Assembly: GCA_002968845.1 (NCBI GenBank)
Contig: PVBG01000016.1
Coordinates: 82,556 to 146,555 of the forward strand
Source of the DNA: Neorhizobium tomejilense
Lineage (GTDB): Bacteria; Pseudomonadota; Alphaproteobacteria; Rhizobiales; Rhizobiaceae
Direction: 5' to 3'
Length of the DNA stretch: 64,000 nucleotides
Positions 45,837-55,617 of the stretch are shown piece after piece. Within the stretch, counting starts at the first letter, position 1, and every line of letters starts with the position of its first letter. A program made the translations under genes and the position numbers. A model generated the notes under the pieces. It ran no database searches and was not told the DNA's origin. It worked only from the letters and a program-made list of their open reading frames with translations.

Positions 45837-45880
45837 CCCTCCCCCTTGTGGGGAGGGTGGCCGGCAGGCCGGGAGGGGTC
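45837..45880. repeat. Palindromic intergenic repeat, copy R8 (inverted to R7)
   Basis: Nearly the reverse complement of R7, separated from it by 123 bases. Hairpin B is CCCTCCCC/GGGGAGGG with loop CTTGT; hairpin A is GGCC-GGCA-GGCC. Confidence 0.8.
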
Positions 45881-46117
45881 TTTGCCGGGGATACTTTCAT
45901 TTGGTTAGAAAAACGCATCCAGCGCCCTCAATCCCTTAGCCGCATTCATTTCCCCGTCCATCCCGGCCTCCCCCACAAGATCCCTGGACGGCCAATGGCC
46001 ACGCCGGCTGCCGTTCGGCCAGCTTGGCGCAGGTTAGGAGGAATACCGCGGTGATCAGGCGGCGTGCTCGCATATTATCTCCGGCTCTGATCCATGCCGC
46101 GCGGACAGGAGAAGAAA

Positions 46118-46807
46118 ATGGTTTCCAGCGTTAATTCCATTCGGACTTGGTCCTCTCAGGCGGCCCTCAATGCATTCAATGATGTCTCCAACAACAGGGC
46201 GCCCGGCAGTTCGGCGTCCGGCTCGTCCTCCACTTCGCTCGCCGATATACTGTTTTCCAGCGGCAGCGGCGGTGACGACGACTACGAGGACGACAAGATC
46301 GCGGCGCTGATCGCCTCGCTGCAGCAGACCATCAACGGCAATGTCCCGGACACCGCAGGCGACGGATCGGTCGGCGACATGTCCAGCAGGGCGTTCATGA
46401 AGGCGCTGCAGGAGAAGCTGGAGGCGCTGAAGGCGAGCCCCGACAGTAAGGCGATGGCCGAGGCGATGCAGAAGGCTCTCGACGCCGGCACGCTGAAGAT
46501 GACCGATGCGGTCGCCGGCGACCAGATCACCGCCTGGGACATTACCGACGACAAACAGACTTCGGCCGGCGTCACCTCCGTCGACAAATCCGACTGGAGC
46601 CAGTTCCTCAAGGACCGCCTGACGCGGGACGAAAGCGGCAAGTTCGTGCGCAACGCCGACGGCAGCTATATCGAGAAGGCGACCGGGGCCAAGTCCTATT
46701 TCGGCATGGTCGGCGAGGCCTATTATTACATTTCCTGGCCGACGCCGGCAGCGACCACCAAGCCGGCAGCCGGCACCACGCCCGCCGCCTCCACCAGCAC
46801 CAAGTGA
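46118..46807 (+). CDS. Hypothetical protein with conserved-looking N-terminus
   Basis: The 229-residue protein begins MVSSVNSIRTWSSQAALNAF, resembling the N-termini of the two RTX-like proteins at 13-15 kb, then a Gly/Ser/Asp linker, helices (SLQQTINGNVPD, FMKALQEKLEALKAS) and an Ala/Thr/Pro-rich tail. No Sec signal or domain is recognised. The ATG has AGGAGAAGA directly before it. Role unknown; EF-hand-like DxDxD clusters are not convincing. Confidence 0.7.
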   Translation: MVSSVNSIRTWSSQAALNAFNDVSNNRAPGSSASGSSSTSLADILFSSGSGGDDDYEDDKIAALIASLQQTINGNVPDTAGDGSVGDMSSRAFMKALQEKLEALKASPDSKAMAEAMQKALDAGTLKMTDAVAGDQITAWDITDDKQTSAGVTSVDKSDWSQFLKDRLTRDESGKFVRNADGSYIEKATGAKSYFGMVGEAYYYISWPTPAATTKPAAGTTPAASTSTK

Positions 46808-46960
46808 TCGCCACCGGCGAGGGCGGGAGACATCCAGCCTTCGCCGCATCGCCCGGACGGTCCGTGCCGGCCCTGAAGTTTCACGAAACCGTCATTGCAA
46901 CATTCTTCCCCGGACCTTATGTGCGGGAGGCGTTTCGACGCGCCCGTCCCGGAGACATTG

Positions 46961-48850
46961 ATGGCGAATAACAAGAAGACCATTTCGGCGGATGCCAGCA
47001 ATCCGCTCGGCACGCTCGTCAACCTGTGGCCCTATATGTGGCCGGAAGGGCGCGCCGACCTAAAGGCCCGCGTCGTCTGGGCGACCTTCTACCTCTTCCT
47101 CGCCAAGTTCGTGCTCTTGACGGTGCCCTATTTCTTCAAATGGGCGACGGATGCGCTGAACGGCAAATTGGATATGGCAGGTCTCCTGCCCGCCTTCCTG
47201 CTCGGCGCCGTAGTGCTGGTCATCGCGCTCAATTTCACCCGCATCCTGCAGGTGGGGCTGAACCAGCTGCGCGACGCGCTGTTTGCCTCGGTCGGCCAAT
47301 ATGCGGTGCGCCAGCTCGCCTACCGTACCTTCGTGCACATGCACCAGCTCTCCCTGCGCTTTCATCTCGAGCGCAAGACCGGCGGCCTGTCGCGGATCAT
47401 CGAGCGCGGCACCAAGGGCATCGAAACGATCGTCCGCTTCACCATTCTCAACACCGTGCCTACCCTGCTCGAATTCCTGCTGACGGCCATCATCTTCTGG
47501 GTCGCTTACGGCTTCTGGTACGTTCTCGTCACCGCCGTCACGGTGGCGCTCTACATCTGGTTCACGGTGAAGGCCAGCGACTGGCGCATCGCCATCCGCC
47601 GCTCGATGAACGACAGCGACACCGACGCCAATACCAAGGCGATCGATTCGCTCCTCAATTTCGAGACCGTCAAATATTTTGGCAACGAGGAGATGGAGGC
47701 CAAGCGCTTCGACAGTTCGATGGCCCGTTACGAGAAGGCGGCGACCGATGTGTGGACCTCGCTCGGCTGGCTGAACTTCGGCCAGGGCGTCATCTTCGGC
47801 CTCGGCACGACTGTCATGATGGTGATGTCGGCGCTGGCCGTGCAGCGCGGCGAGCAGACGATCGGCGATTTCGTGTTCGTCAACGCGCTGCTGTTGCAGC
47901 TTTCCGTACCGCTCAACTTCATCGGTTTCGTCTACCGCGAAATCCGCCAGGGGTTGACCGATATCGAGCAGATGTTCGAGCTGCTCGAAGTGCAGCCGGA
48001 GGTCGTCGATCGGCCGGATGCCGCGCCTCTCGCCATCCCCCAAGGGTCGATCTCCTTCAAGGACGTGCATTTTTCCTATGATCCGGCCCGGCCGATCCTC
48101 AAAGGCGTCTCCTTCGACGTGCCGGCTGGCAAGACGGTGGCGATCGTCGGGCCCTCGGGCGCCGGCAAATCGACTATTTCCCGCCTGCTCTACCGGTTCT
48201 ACGACATCCAGGACGGCTCGATCACCATCGACGGCCAGGACGTGCGGGACGTGACCCAGCATTCGCTGCGCGCGGCGATCGGCATGGTGCCGCAGGATAC
48301 GGTGCTGTTCAACGATACGATCGCCTACAACATCCGCTACGGCCGCCCCTCGGCGAGCCAGGAAGAAATGCTTGCCGCCGCCGAAGTGGCGCAGATCGGT
48401 CACTTCATCAGCGCCCTGCCCGACGGTTTCGATACCAAAGTCGGCGAACGGGGCCTGAAACTTTCAGGCGGCGAGAAGCAGCGCGTGGCGATCGCCCGCA
48501 CCGTCCTCAAAGCCCCGCCGATCCTGATCCTCGACGAGGCGACCTCGGCGCTCGACACCACGACCGAACACGAGATCCAGTCGGCGCTCGACGTCGTCTC
48601 CAAGAACCGCACGACGCTGGTGATCGCCCACCGTCTTTCGACCGTCATCGGCGCCGACGAGATCATCGTCCTGCGCGACGGGCTGATCGCCGAGCGCGGA
48701 ACGCACAGTTCGCTGCTCGAACAGAACGGGCTCTACGCCTCGATGTGGAACCGCCAGCGCGAGGCGGTGCAGGCCGAAGAGCAGCTGCGCAAGGTGCGCG
48801 AAAGCGACGACCTCGGGGTCGTGCTGCGCGGCGTGCCGGCGGCGGAATAG
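46961..48850 (+). CDS. ABC transporter, Atm1/HMT1-type (fused permease and ATPase)
   Basis: The 629-residue half-transporter has six predicted helices and the Atm1-type motifs, including RTFVHMHQLSLRFHLERKTGG (shown in part) and NFETVKYFGNEEMEA, then an ATPase domain with VGPSGAGKST, LSGGEKQRVAIAR and ILDEATSALD. Mitochondrial Atm1 and bacterial relatives export glutathione-linked sulfur or metal complexes. It is followed by a small membrane protein gene. Confidence 0.92.
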   Translation: MANNKKTISADASNPLGTLVNLWPYMWPEGRADLKARVVWATFYLFLAKFVLLTVPYFFKWATDALNGKLDMAGLLPAFLLGAVVLVIALNFTRILQVGLNQLRDALFASVGQYAVRQLAYRTFVHMHQLSLRFHLERKTGGLSRIIERGTKGIETIVRFTILNTVPTLLEFLLTAIIFWVAYGFWYVLVTAVTVALYIWFTVKASDWRIAIRRSMNDSDTDANTKAIDSLLNFETVKYFGNEEMEAKRFDSSMARYEKAATDVWTSLGWLNFGQGVIFGLGTTVMMVMSALAVQRGEQTIGDFVFVNALLLQLSVPLNFIGFVYREIRQGLTDIEQMFELLEVQPEVVDRPDAAPLAIPQGSISFKDVHFSYDPARPILKGVSFDVPAGKTVAIVGPSGAGKSTISRLLYRFYDIQDGSITIDGQDVRDVTQHSLRAAIGMVPQDTVLFNDTIAYNIRYGRPSASQEEMLAAAEVAQIGHFISALPDGFDTKVGERGLKLSGGEKQRVAIARTVLKAPPILILDEATSALDTTTEHEIQSALDVVSKNRTTLVIAHRLSTVIGADEIIVLRDGLIAERGTHSSLLEQNGLYASMWNRQREAVQAEEQLRKVRESDDLGVVLRGVPAAE

Positions 48851-48891
48851 GCCGGCAGCGCAATGAACTTCGGAAAGGGACGGATCTCAAC

Positions 48892-49032
48892 GTGAAACGA
48901 TACCTCACCCCCCGCATGCTCGTCCTCGGCGGCATCGCGATCGCCTATGTGCTGGTGCTGATCTTCTTCGGCTCGCCGCTGCTCGCCTTCACCACCTGGA
49001 TGGGCTGGGTCGATCCGCAGGCCGCACGGTAA
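48892..49032 (+). CDS. Small single-pass membrane protein, 46 residues
   Basis: A GTG at 48892, 42 bases after the ABC transporter gene, opens a frame coding 46 residues: VKRYLTPRMLVLGG, then a hydrophobic segment (IAIAYVLVLIFFG) and a short tail. AAAGGGA lies upstream at a long spacing. Position suggests co-transcription with the exporter, but no function is recognised. Confidence 0.5.
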   Translation: MKRYLTPRMLVLGGIAIAYVLVLIFFGSPLLAFTTWMGWVDPQAAR

Positions 49033-49130
49033 GCGGACGCACTGTTCACAGGGCGGCGACTGTTCATGTCGCGGTCGAGATGCCATCTAATGTGTAACTT
49101 CAGACACAGTAAATTGACGGTGGTAACGCA

Positions 49131-50153
49131 ATGAAAAAGATCGGCTTTCTCTCCTTCGGGCATTGGACCCCCTCGCCGCAGTCGCAGGCGCGGTCGGCAT
49201 CCGACGTCCTGCTTCAATCCATTGATCTCGCGGTCGCCGCCGAAGAGCTCGGCGCCGACGGCGCCTATTTCCGCGTCCACCATTTCGCGCGGCAGCTCGC
49301 CTCGCCCTTCCCGCTTCTGTCGGCCGTGGGCGCCCGCACCAAGCGCATCGAGATCGGCACCGCCGTCATCGACATGCGGTATGAAAACCCGCTCTACATG
49401 GCGGAAGACGCCGGCGCCGCAGACCTGATTTCCGGCGGACGCCTGCAGCTCGGCATCAGCCGCGGCTCGCCGGAACAGGTGATCGACGGTTTCCGCTATT
49501 TCGGCTACCAGCCGGCGGAAGGCGAGACCGATGCCGATATGGGCAGGCGTCATGCGGAGGTGTTCTTCGACGTGCTGCGCGGCGAAGGGTTCGCCAAGCC
49601 CAACCCGCGGCCGATGTTCCCCAACCCACCCGGCATGCTGCGCCTCGAGCCGCATTCGGCGGGCCTGCGCGACCGCATCTGGTGGGGTTCGAGTTCAAAC
49701 TCGACCGCCGTCTGGGCAGCCAAGCTGGGCATGAACCTGCAGAGCTCGACGCTGAAGACCGACGAGAGCGGCAAGCCGTTCCACATCCAGCAGGCCGAGC
49801 AGATCCGCATCTATCGCGAGGCCTGGAAGGAAGCCGGCCACGCCCGCGAACCGCGCGTCTCCGTCAGCCGCAGCATCTTCGCGCTGATGAACGACACTGA
49901 CCGCGCCTATTTCGGCGGCAGCGGCGAGAGCCAGGACCAGATCGGCAATATCGACCCGCAGACCCAGGCGATCTTCGGCCGCTCCTATGCCGCCGAGCCG
50001 GACAAGCTGATCGACCAGCTGAAGGCCGACGAGGCGATCGCCGAGGCCGATACGCTGCTGCTCACCGTGCCGAACCAGCTTGGCGTAGAGTACAATGCGC
50101 ATGTGCTGGAGAGCATCTTGAAGCATGTGGCGCCGGGGCTGGGGTGGCGCTGA
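49131..50153 (+). CDS. LLM class flavin-dependent oxidoreductase
   Basis: The 340-residue luciferase-like TIM barrel begins MKKIGFLSFGHWTP and has the family pattern AAEELGADGAYFRVHHFARQ (shown in part), VGARTKRIEIGTAVIDMRYENP in part, and SGGRLQLGISRGSPEQ. It probably uses reduced FMN or F420 on an unidentified substrate. Downstream it converges on an SDR gene. Confidence 0.88.
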   Translation: MKKIGFLSFGHWTPSPQSQARSASDVLLQSIDLAVAAEELGADGAYFRVHHFARQLASPFPLLSAVGARTKRIEIGTAVIDMRYENPLYMAEDAGAADLISGGRLQLGISRGSPEQVIDGFRYFGYQPAEGETDADMGRRHAEVFFDVLRGEGFAKPNPRPMFPNPPGMLRLEPHSAGLRDRIWWGSSSNSTAVWAAKLGMNLQSSTLKTDESGKPFHIQQAEQIRIYREAWKEAGHAREPRVSVSRSIFALMNDTDRAYFGGSGESQDQIGNIDPQTQAIFGRSYAAEPDKLIDQLKADEAIAEADTLLLTVPNQLGVEYNAHVLESILKHVAPGLGWR

Positions 50154-50187
50154 GATAGCCCACAGTCGGAGAACGCAGTTGCCGAAA

Positions 50188-50222
50188 GCTCCAGCGACCT
50201 CCTTGCGGGATGTCGCTGGAGC
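50188..50222. terminator. Hairpin between convergent LLM oxidoreductase and SDR genes
   Basis: GCTCCAGCGAC (50188-50198) and GTCGCTGGAGC (50212-50222) form a perfect 11-bp stem with a 13-base loop. Placement between two gene ends facing each other suggests a shared terminator, although no T tract is present. Confidence 0.6.
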
Positions 50223-50288
50223 CAGTAGGGGGCGGTGATGCGGCAGGCACGGCGGTCGGTTGGGATCGGCCTGCTGTAGCCTCAGCGA

Positions 50289-51134
50289 TCACTTCGGCAT
50301 TTCAAGCCAGGCGGTGTGTCCGGTCAGCCGGTGCATCCCGGCACGATATTCATCTTCCGAGGTCGACCAGCGCAGGCGGGCATATTCTTCCACATCCGGG
50401 CCGACCTGATAGCGAAGGCGACCCGTCGCGTCGACGGCCGCCGCATAGATCGCCTCGACCACCGACTGCTCTTGCGTCGAAGCGAACGGGTAGTTGATCA
50501 TCGACTGCAGCATGTGGTCGAAATAGGGTTTATAGCTTTCCGGCAGCGGAGCCGCTTGTGATGCGGCCATTCCGGTGGCGGTGAAATTCGTGCTGCGCAT
50601 CGCGCCCGGCTGGATCAGCCGGACCTTGATGTTCTGCGACGCCAGTTCGTAGGAGAGCGATTCGGACAGACCTTCCACGGCCTGCTTTGAGGCACTGTAG
50701 AGCGATAGCAGTGGCATGGCTGCGATCCCGACACCCGAACCGACGTTGACGATAGTGCCGCCGTTTCGCCGGTGAAGATGCGGCAACGCCGCCTGGATGA
50801 CGTTCATCATGCCGAAGACATTGGTCTCGAAGATCTGGCGGATCGCCTCCGCCGGCGTCGCCTCGAAGATCGAGACCATGGTGATGCCGGCATTGTTGAC
50901 GACCGCGTCGAGGCCGCCGAAGCGCTCTACGCCGGCCTGGATTGCGGCCTCTATGCTCGCCGGATCGGCGACGTCGAGGGCTGCGACCAGAATGCGGTCG
51001 GGATACTGATTGGCAAGATCCGGGTCCGGCCTGCGCATCGTCGCGATGACGTTCCAGCCCTTTCCCGCGAAATGGCTGGCGGTCATCTTTCCGAGGCCCG
51101 ACGAGCAGCCGGTAATGAGAATGGTCTTGGTCAT
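50289..51134 (-). CDS. Short-chain dehydrogenase/reductase
   Basis: The 281-residue classical SDR has ITGCSSGLGKMTA at the NAD(P) site, VVNNAGITM and the catalytic YSASKQAVEGLSE. It has the ~280-residue length of SDRs often annotated as oxidoreductases of unknown substrate. It is divergent from an AraC-family regulator, which may control it. Confidence 0.88.
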   Translation of the reverse strand: MTKTILITGCSSGLGKMTASHFAGKGWNVIATMRRPDPDLANQYPDRILVAALDVADPASIEAAIQAGVERFGGLDAVVNNAGITMVSIFEATPAEAIRQIFETNVFGMMNVIQAALPHLHRRNGGTIVNVGSGVGIAAMPLLSLYSASKQAVEGLSESLSYELASQNIKVRLIQPGAMRSTNFTATGMAASQAAPLPESYKPYFDHMLQSMINYPFASTQEQSVVEAIYAAAVDATGRLRYQVGPDVEEYARLRWSTSEDEYRAGMHRLTGHTAWLEMPK

Positions 51135-51180
51135 GATCTGGCTCCAATGTGTTGATGCGCCTTCACTAGACCAGCCAATC

Positions 51181-51200
51181 GGAACATTCTATAATGTAAC
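51181..51200. promoter_or_regulatory. Near-palindrome in the SDR/AraC divergent promoter region
   Basis: GGAACATT and AATGTAAC (6 of 8 bases symmetric) flank CTAT, and TATAAT is contained at 51190-51195, a perfect -10 hexamer. The site lies between the two start codons and is a reasonable binding site for the AraC regulator, but this is inference. Confidence 0.4.
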
Positions 51201-51227
51201 ATCCGACAATCATTACGGATCGTCCCG

Positions 51228-52154
51228 ATGGATGCTCTTACCGACGTCATCAAGCTGCTTCGCCCGTCCACCGTTCTGCTCGGCAGCATGTCGGCCAGAG
51301 GGAGGTGGGGCGTTCGCGTGCCGGAACAGCCGGGGCCGACCTTCTACTTCATCACGGAAGGCCGGTGCTGGTTCAGGACCCATGACGGCGGCCCCGTCGA
51401 GCTGCAGGAGGGAGATTATATTCTCTCGGCTAGACCGCTTTCGGATTCGTTTCTCAGCGATATCAACGCGCAAACCGAGCTGTCGGACGATGCCTTCAAG
51501 GCCCGACATACCGTTGACGGCGAGATTCGTGTTGGCGAAGAGGGATCGGGACCAGCGACGCGTGTCCTCGGCGGCCTCATCCAATGTGATCCCGCCAATG
51601 CCGATCTGCTGATCGGGCTTCTGCCGCGTCTCGTACATGTGCGGGCCACGGAGCAGACTGGCGCGCGATTGCGGGCGCTGGTCTCCATGATCCTGGAGGA
51701 AGCCGGCGACACACGGCCCGGGCGCGACGCCGTCCTCTGCCGCCTGATCGAGGTCATGCTCATCGAGACCCTGCGCCGCGAGGCGGCCTGGGCGCCACAT
51801 GCGGGCCTGCTGGGAGGGCTTGCCGATCCGCAGCTCGCCCAGGCGCTCGGCCATATCCATGCCGATGTCGCCCGCGGCTGGACGGTCGGCGAGCTGGCAA
51901 GGCGGGTCGGCATGTCGCGCTCGGTCTTCGCCCGCCGTTTTTCCGAGACTGTCGGCGTCGCGCCGGTCGAATATCTGCTCGGCTGGCGGATGGCGTTGGC
52001 GAAAGACGTGCTGCTGCGCGGCCGCGGATCGCTGGAGGAGATCGCCGGGGCGGTCGGCTACAAGTCAGCCAGCGCCTTCAGCACTGCCTTCAGCAACAGG
52101 GTCGGTTGTCCGCCGAGCGAATACGCATCGCATCTGCAGGCCGGGCGGAAATGA
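51228..52154 (+). CDS. AraC family transcriptional regulator with cupin domain
   Basis: The 308-residue protein has an N-terminal cupin-type sensor (GPTFYFITEGRCWFR, ELQEGDYILS) and a C-terminal double HTH with VGELARRVGMSRSVFARRF and the second-helix motif AGAVGYKSASAFSTAFSNR. It may sense a small molecule and control the divergent SDR gene. It matches the cupin_6 AraC subgroup. Confidence 0.9.
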   Translation: MDALTDVIKLLRPSTVLLGSMSARGRWGVRVPEQPGPTFYFITEGRCWFRTHDGGPVELQEGDYILSARPLSDSFLSDINAQTELSDDAFKARHTVDGEIRVGEEGSGPATRVLGGLIQCDPANADLLIGLLPRLVHVRATEQTGARLRALVSMILEEAGDTRPGRDAVLCRLIEVMLIETLRREAAWAPHAGLLGGLADPQLAQALGHIHADVARGWTVGELARRVGMSRSVFARRFSETVGVAPVEYLLGWRMALAKDVLLRGRGSLEEIAGAVGYKSASAFSTAFSNRVGCPPSEYASHLQAGRK

Positions 52155-52265
52155 GGATCGGCATTTTTCCGGCATATCCGCGCTGCGGTTTCGGCGATAC
52201 GGAACCGCATTGCCGCAAAAACGGTTTCGCTGTAGTCAGATGGCACTGACATACGGGAGAAAACG

Positions 52266-52967
52266 TTGATCAACCTCTTCGACACCATCCGCAACACGCT
52301 CGTGCCGATCCACAAGGAAGGTTACATCTTCGTCGCCGCCTTCTTCATCGCCTCGCTGATCCTCGGTTATATCGCCGAGCCGCTGTTCTGGATCGGCCTG
52401 GTGCTGACCTTGTGGTGCGCCTACTTCTTCCGCGATCCGGAACGGGCGGTGCCGCAGGACGACGATCTCATCCTCAGCCCTGCCGATGGCCGTATCAGCC
52501 ATGTCGCCATGGTCGTGCCGCCGGTCGAACTGCAGCTGGGTTCCGAACCCATGCTGCGCATCTCGGTGTTCATGAACGTGTTCGACTGCCACATCAATCG
52601 CTCGCCGGTGCGCGGCCAGGTGTCGCGCATCGAATACCGCCCAGGCCAGTTCATCAATGCCGAACTCGACAAGGCCTCCGACGACAACGAGCGCAACGGC
52701 CTCGTCATCGAAACCCGCCACGGCAAGGTCGGGGTGGTCCAGATCGCCGGCCTGGTGGCGCGGCGCATCGTCTGCTGGGTGAAGCCGAGCGAACCGGTCA
52801 ATGCCGGCGAACGATTCGGCCTGATCCGCTTCGGCTCGCGGCTCGACGTCTTCGTGCCGGCAGGCGGCCAGGCGCGCGTGTCCGTCGGCCAGCTCGCCAT
52901 CGGCGGCGAAACCGTGCTTGCGGAATTCGGCTCGACCAAGGGCCCGATCATCAGCCGCCGCACGTAA
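52266..52967 (+). CDS. psd: Phosphatidylserine decarboxylase, short alphaproteobacterial type
   Basis: The 233-residue proenzyme has an N-terminal membrane region, the DGRISHVAMV and NVFDCHINRSPV motifs, and the autocatalytic site GST in EFGSTKGPI near residue 220, where cleavage would yield the pyruvoyl group. It converts phosphatidylserine to phosphatidylethanolamine. pssA follows after 16 bases. Confidence 0.95.
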   Translation: MINLFDTIRNTLVPIHKEGYIFVAAFFIASLILGYIAEPLFWIGLVLTLWCAYFFRDPERAVPQDDDLILSPADGRISHVAMVVPPVELQLGSEPMLRISVFMNVFDCHINRSPVRGQVSRIEYRPGQFINAELDKASDDNERNGLVIETRHGKVGVVQIAGLVARRIVCWVKPSEPVNAGERFGLIRFGSRLDVFVPAGGQARVSVGQLAIGGETVLAEFGSTKGPIISRRT

Positions 52968-52983
52968 AGGGAGCCAGAGCCTG

Positions 52984-53823
52984 ATGGAGACGCCCGCCTC
53001 GCCGCCCTCGCCCCCTCATTCGCACAGGGAACACAACCGCCCGAACGAAGAGGCCCGCGGGCCTCGTCTGCGCGAAATCCCGCTCCGGCTGCTGGTGCCG
53101 AACCTCATCACCGTGCTTGCCATCTGCGCCGGCCTGACCGGGATAAGGCTCGCCTTCGAGGGGCGTTTCGAACTGGCGGTCGCCATGGTGCTGCTGGCCG
53201 CCTTCCTCGACGGCATCGACGGGCGCGTGGCACGGCTCCTGAAGGCCACCTCCAAATTCGGCGTGCAGATGGATTCGCTTGCCGACATTATCAATTTCGG
53301 CGTGGCGCCGGCGCTGGTTTCCTACGCCTTCCTGCTCGACCAGGCGCATTCGATCGGCTGGATCGCGGCGCTGCTCTATGCGATCGCCGCCGGCCTGCGC
53401 CTCGCCCGGTTCAACGTCATGGAAGACCGCAACATCAAGGCCGACTGGCAATCGGAATTCTTCGTCGGCGTGCCAGCCCCGATGGGCGCCATGCTGGTGC
53501 TGCTGCCGGTCTATCTGGGCTTCCTCGGGCTCGAGGCCACGCCGGTCTTCGTATATGTCAGCGTCGCCTATACGCTGCTGATCGGCTACCTGCTGGTGTC
53601 CCGCCTGCCGGTCTGGTCCGGCAAGTCGAGCCGTATCCGCCGCGACCTGATGCTGCCGATCATGCTCGCCGTGGTGCTCTATGTGGCGCTGCTGATGAGC
53701 TATACCTGGGAAGTGCTGTCGATCACCGTCGTCGGATACCTCCTCGTCCTGCCGTTCAGCGCGCGCGCCTGGCATCGCCGCTACGGCACGATCACGATCG
53801 AGGATGACAGTGCCAACGTCTGA
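52984..53823 (+). CDS. pssA: CDP-diacylglycerol-serine O-phosphatidyltransferase
   Basis: The 279-residue membrane protein has the CDP-alcohol phosphatidyltransferase motif in FLDGIDGRVARLL and GVQMDSLADIINF, containing the three conserved Asp residues. It has about eight membrane segments and makes phosphatidylserine, the substrate for Psd upstream. An N-terminal Pro/His-rich tail of ~30 residues is cytosolic. Confidence 0.95.
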   Translation: METPASPPSPPHSHREHNRPNEEARGPRLREIPLRLLVPNLITVLAICAGLTGIRLAFEGRFELAVAMVLLAAFLDGIDGRVARLLKATSKFGVQMDSLADIINFGVAPALVSYAFLLDQAHSIGWIAALLYAIAAGLRLARFNVMEDRNIKADWQSEFFVGVPAPMGAMLVLLPVYLGFLGLEATPVFVYVSVAYTLLIGYLLVSRLPVWSGKSSRIRRDLMLPIMLAVVLYVALLMSYTWEVLSITVVGYLLVLPFSARAWHRRYGTITIEDDSANV

Positions 53824-53996
53824 AGGCAGGCGCACTCGGTAAGTTGCAACTTCCGCGCAACAGTTTCCCGCAAGATGACAGTTCTACGAATACCGGGCGG
53901 CACTGCCGGCTTGCCGGCCACGATTCCGCCCGCTTTTATGGGAAAAGCCGCGATCGCAAAATGCAAACAAGAGATTCGCGTGTTGAGGAGACAGCC

Positions 53997-54125
53997 ATGA
54001 GCACCGAGAAGAAGATTGAATCCAAACCGGAAATGACCACGCCCTACCGTCCGCTCGGCTTGAAGGCCGTGGTTGCCGCCGCCCTGATGCTGAACCGCAA
54101 GCCGAAGCTTACGCCGGCCGGCTGA
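53997..54125 (+). CDS. Small protein, 42 residues
   Basis: An ATG at 53997 with a strong TGAGGAGA site upstream opens a 42-residue frame beginning MSTEKKIESKPEMTTPYRPL, followed by a short hydrophobic helix (LKAVVAAALML) and a basic end. It looks like a small rhizobial protein of unknown function; the good ribosome site and codon composition support it. Confidence 0.6.
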   Translation: MSTEKKIESKPEMTTPYRPLGLKAVVAAALMLNRKPKLTPAG

Positions 54126-54143
54126 TCAGTCGGCTGACCGGCT

Positions 54144-54767
54144 TCATTCGCCGCTGAAAAAGCTCCACAGGAGCCCCAGCGCGAGAAGGCCCATGACGAT
54201 GCCGATGACGACATCCAGCACCCGCCAGGCGGCGGGTCTGGCAAAAAGCGGCGCCAGAAACCGCGCGCCGTAACCGAGCCCGAAGAACCAGACGAACGAG
54301 GCAATCGCCGCACCGGCGCCATAGGCCACGCGTTCCGCCCCTTCGAAGGCCGCAGACAGGCTGCCGAGCAGCACGACCGTATCCAGATAGACATGCGGGT
54401 TGAGGAAGGTGAAGGCAAAGCAGGTCAGAACCGCCGTCTTCAGCCCCATCGGTTCCGGCGCGCCCGCCACCAATGCGGCCGGTTTTACCGCCCGGCGGAA
54501 GGCCATTACGGCATAAAGCCCGAGAAACACCGCGCCGCCCAGCGTCACCACCGAGATCAGCACGGGAGATTGCGCGACGATCGTGCCGAGCCCGCCGACG
54601 CCGGCGGCGATCAACGTCGCATCCGACAGCGCGCAGATCAGGCAGAGGATGAAGACATGCGAGCGGATCAGCCCCTGGCGCAGGATGAAGGCATTCTGGG
54701 CGCCGATCGCCATGATCAGCGAGGCACCGAGTGCGAGGCCGGAAAGGCCGGCAGAAAGCAGGTTCAT
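54144..54767 (-). CDS. LysE/ArgO-type amino-acid exporter
   Basis: The 207-residue protein has six predicted helices and the LysE family pattern at the start (MNLLSAGLSGLALGASLIMA, GAQNAFILRQGL). Members export lysine, arginine or other amino acids. Its 3' end faces the small gene at 53997 across an 18-base gap. Confidence 0.92.
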   Translation of the reverse strand: MNLLSAGLSGLALGASLIMAIGAQNAFILRQGLIRSHVFILCLICALSDATLIAAGVGGLGTIVAQSPVLISVVTLGGAVFLGLYAVMAFRRAVKPAALVAGAPEPMGLKTAVLTCFAFTFLNPHVYLDTVVLLGSLSAAFEGAERVAYGAGAAIASFVWFFGLGYGARFLAPLFARPAAWRVLDVVIGIVMGLLALGLLWSFFSGE

Positions 54768-54794
54768 GGGATTGTCCGTCAGGAGGCAGAGGGA

Positions 54795-55562
54795 TCAGAA
54801 AAGCGACATCTGGGCGGAGTCGGGTTTCGGCTTTTTCGGCGGCTCCTCTTCCGGTTGGGCGACAGCGACCGGTTTCTGCAGATCCGGACCCATGTTCGCG
54901 ACCTTGTTGACGAGGTCGGAGACCGGCAGCGCCTCGAAGAAATCCTCCTGGACGGGCCGCATCAGGTCGGCCACCTCGCGCGGCTCCTGCGTCCTGCAGT
55001 CGAGCCAACGGGAAAAATCCTCGGGCGCGATGACAACCGGCATGCGGTCGTGGATGTGGCGGATGCCGCCGCTCGCCGCCGTCGTCATGATCGCGGCGGT
55101 GTCCACCTCGGAACCGTCGGCGGAAGACCAGGTCTCCATCAGGCCGGCAAAGGCGACGACGCCGCCGCGCTTGGGACGTATCCAATAGGCCTGCGGCTTG
55201 ACGCCGCTTTCCTTCGGCGGCCGGCGCCATTCGTAGAAACCGGTGGCCGGGATCAGGATACGGCGATGGCGCATGGCCGCGCGGAAGGACGCCTTGCCGA
55301 TCGCCGTCTCGGAGCGGGCGTTGATCAGCAGCGGAAACTCCTTCATGTCCTTCACCCAGCCGGGGATCAGACCCCAGCGGGCAAGGAAGGCGCGGCGCTC
55401 CGGCAGGTTGCTGCCCGGCTCACGTTTTTCCGAGGACATGACGACGAGGATCGGCTGGGTCGGCGCGATATTGTAGCGTGCCGGGAAATCGTCGAGATCC
55501 GCCAGGCTAAAGAATTCCGAAATATCCTTGGGGGTCGCCGTCAGGGCGTAGCGTCCGCACAT
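54795..55562 (-). CDS. yedK: SRAP domain protein (HMCES/YedK family)
   Basis: The 255-residue protein begins MCGRYALTATPK, so Cys2 becomes N-terminal after Met removal and forms a crosslink to abasic DNA. RYNIAPTQ, INARSETA, the GFYEW glutamate and the HDRMPVVI histidine complete the active-site pattern. It protects abasic sites in single-stranded DNA. The ATG at 55562 is required for Cys2; a longer start would hide it. Confidence 0.94.
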   Translation of the reverse strand: MCGRYALTATPKDISEFFSLADLDDFPARYNIAPTQPILVVMSSEKREPGSNLPERRAFLARWGLIPGWVKDMKEFPLLINARSETAIGKASFRAAMRHRRILIPATGFYEWRRPPKESGVKPQAYWIRPKRGGVVAFAGLMETWSSADGSEVDTAAIMTTAASGGIRHIHDRMPVVIAPEDFSRWLDCRTQEPREVADLMRPVQEDFFEALPVSDLVNKVANMGPDLQKPVAVAQPEEEPPKKPKPDSAQMSLF

Positions 55563-55617
55563 GCGAACTATGTGGCATCGGCCTTTCAAAGGGTCAAGCG
55601 CCGATCAGGCGCTGATG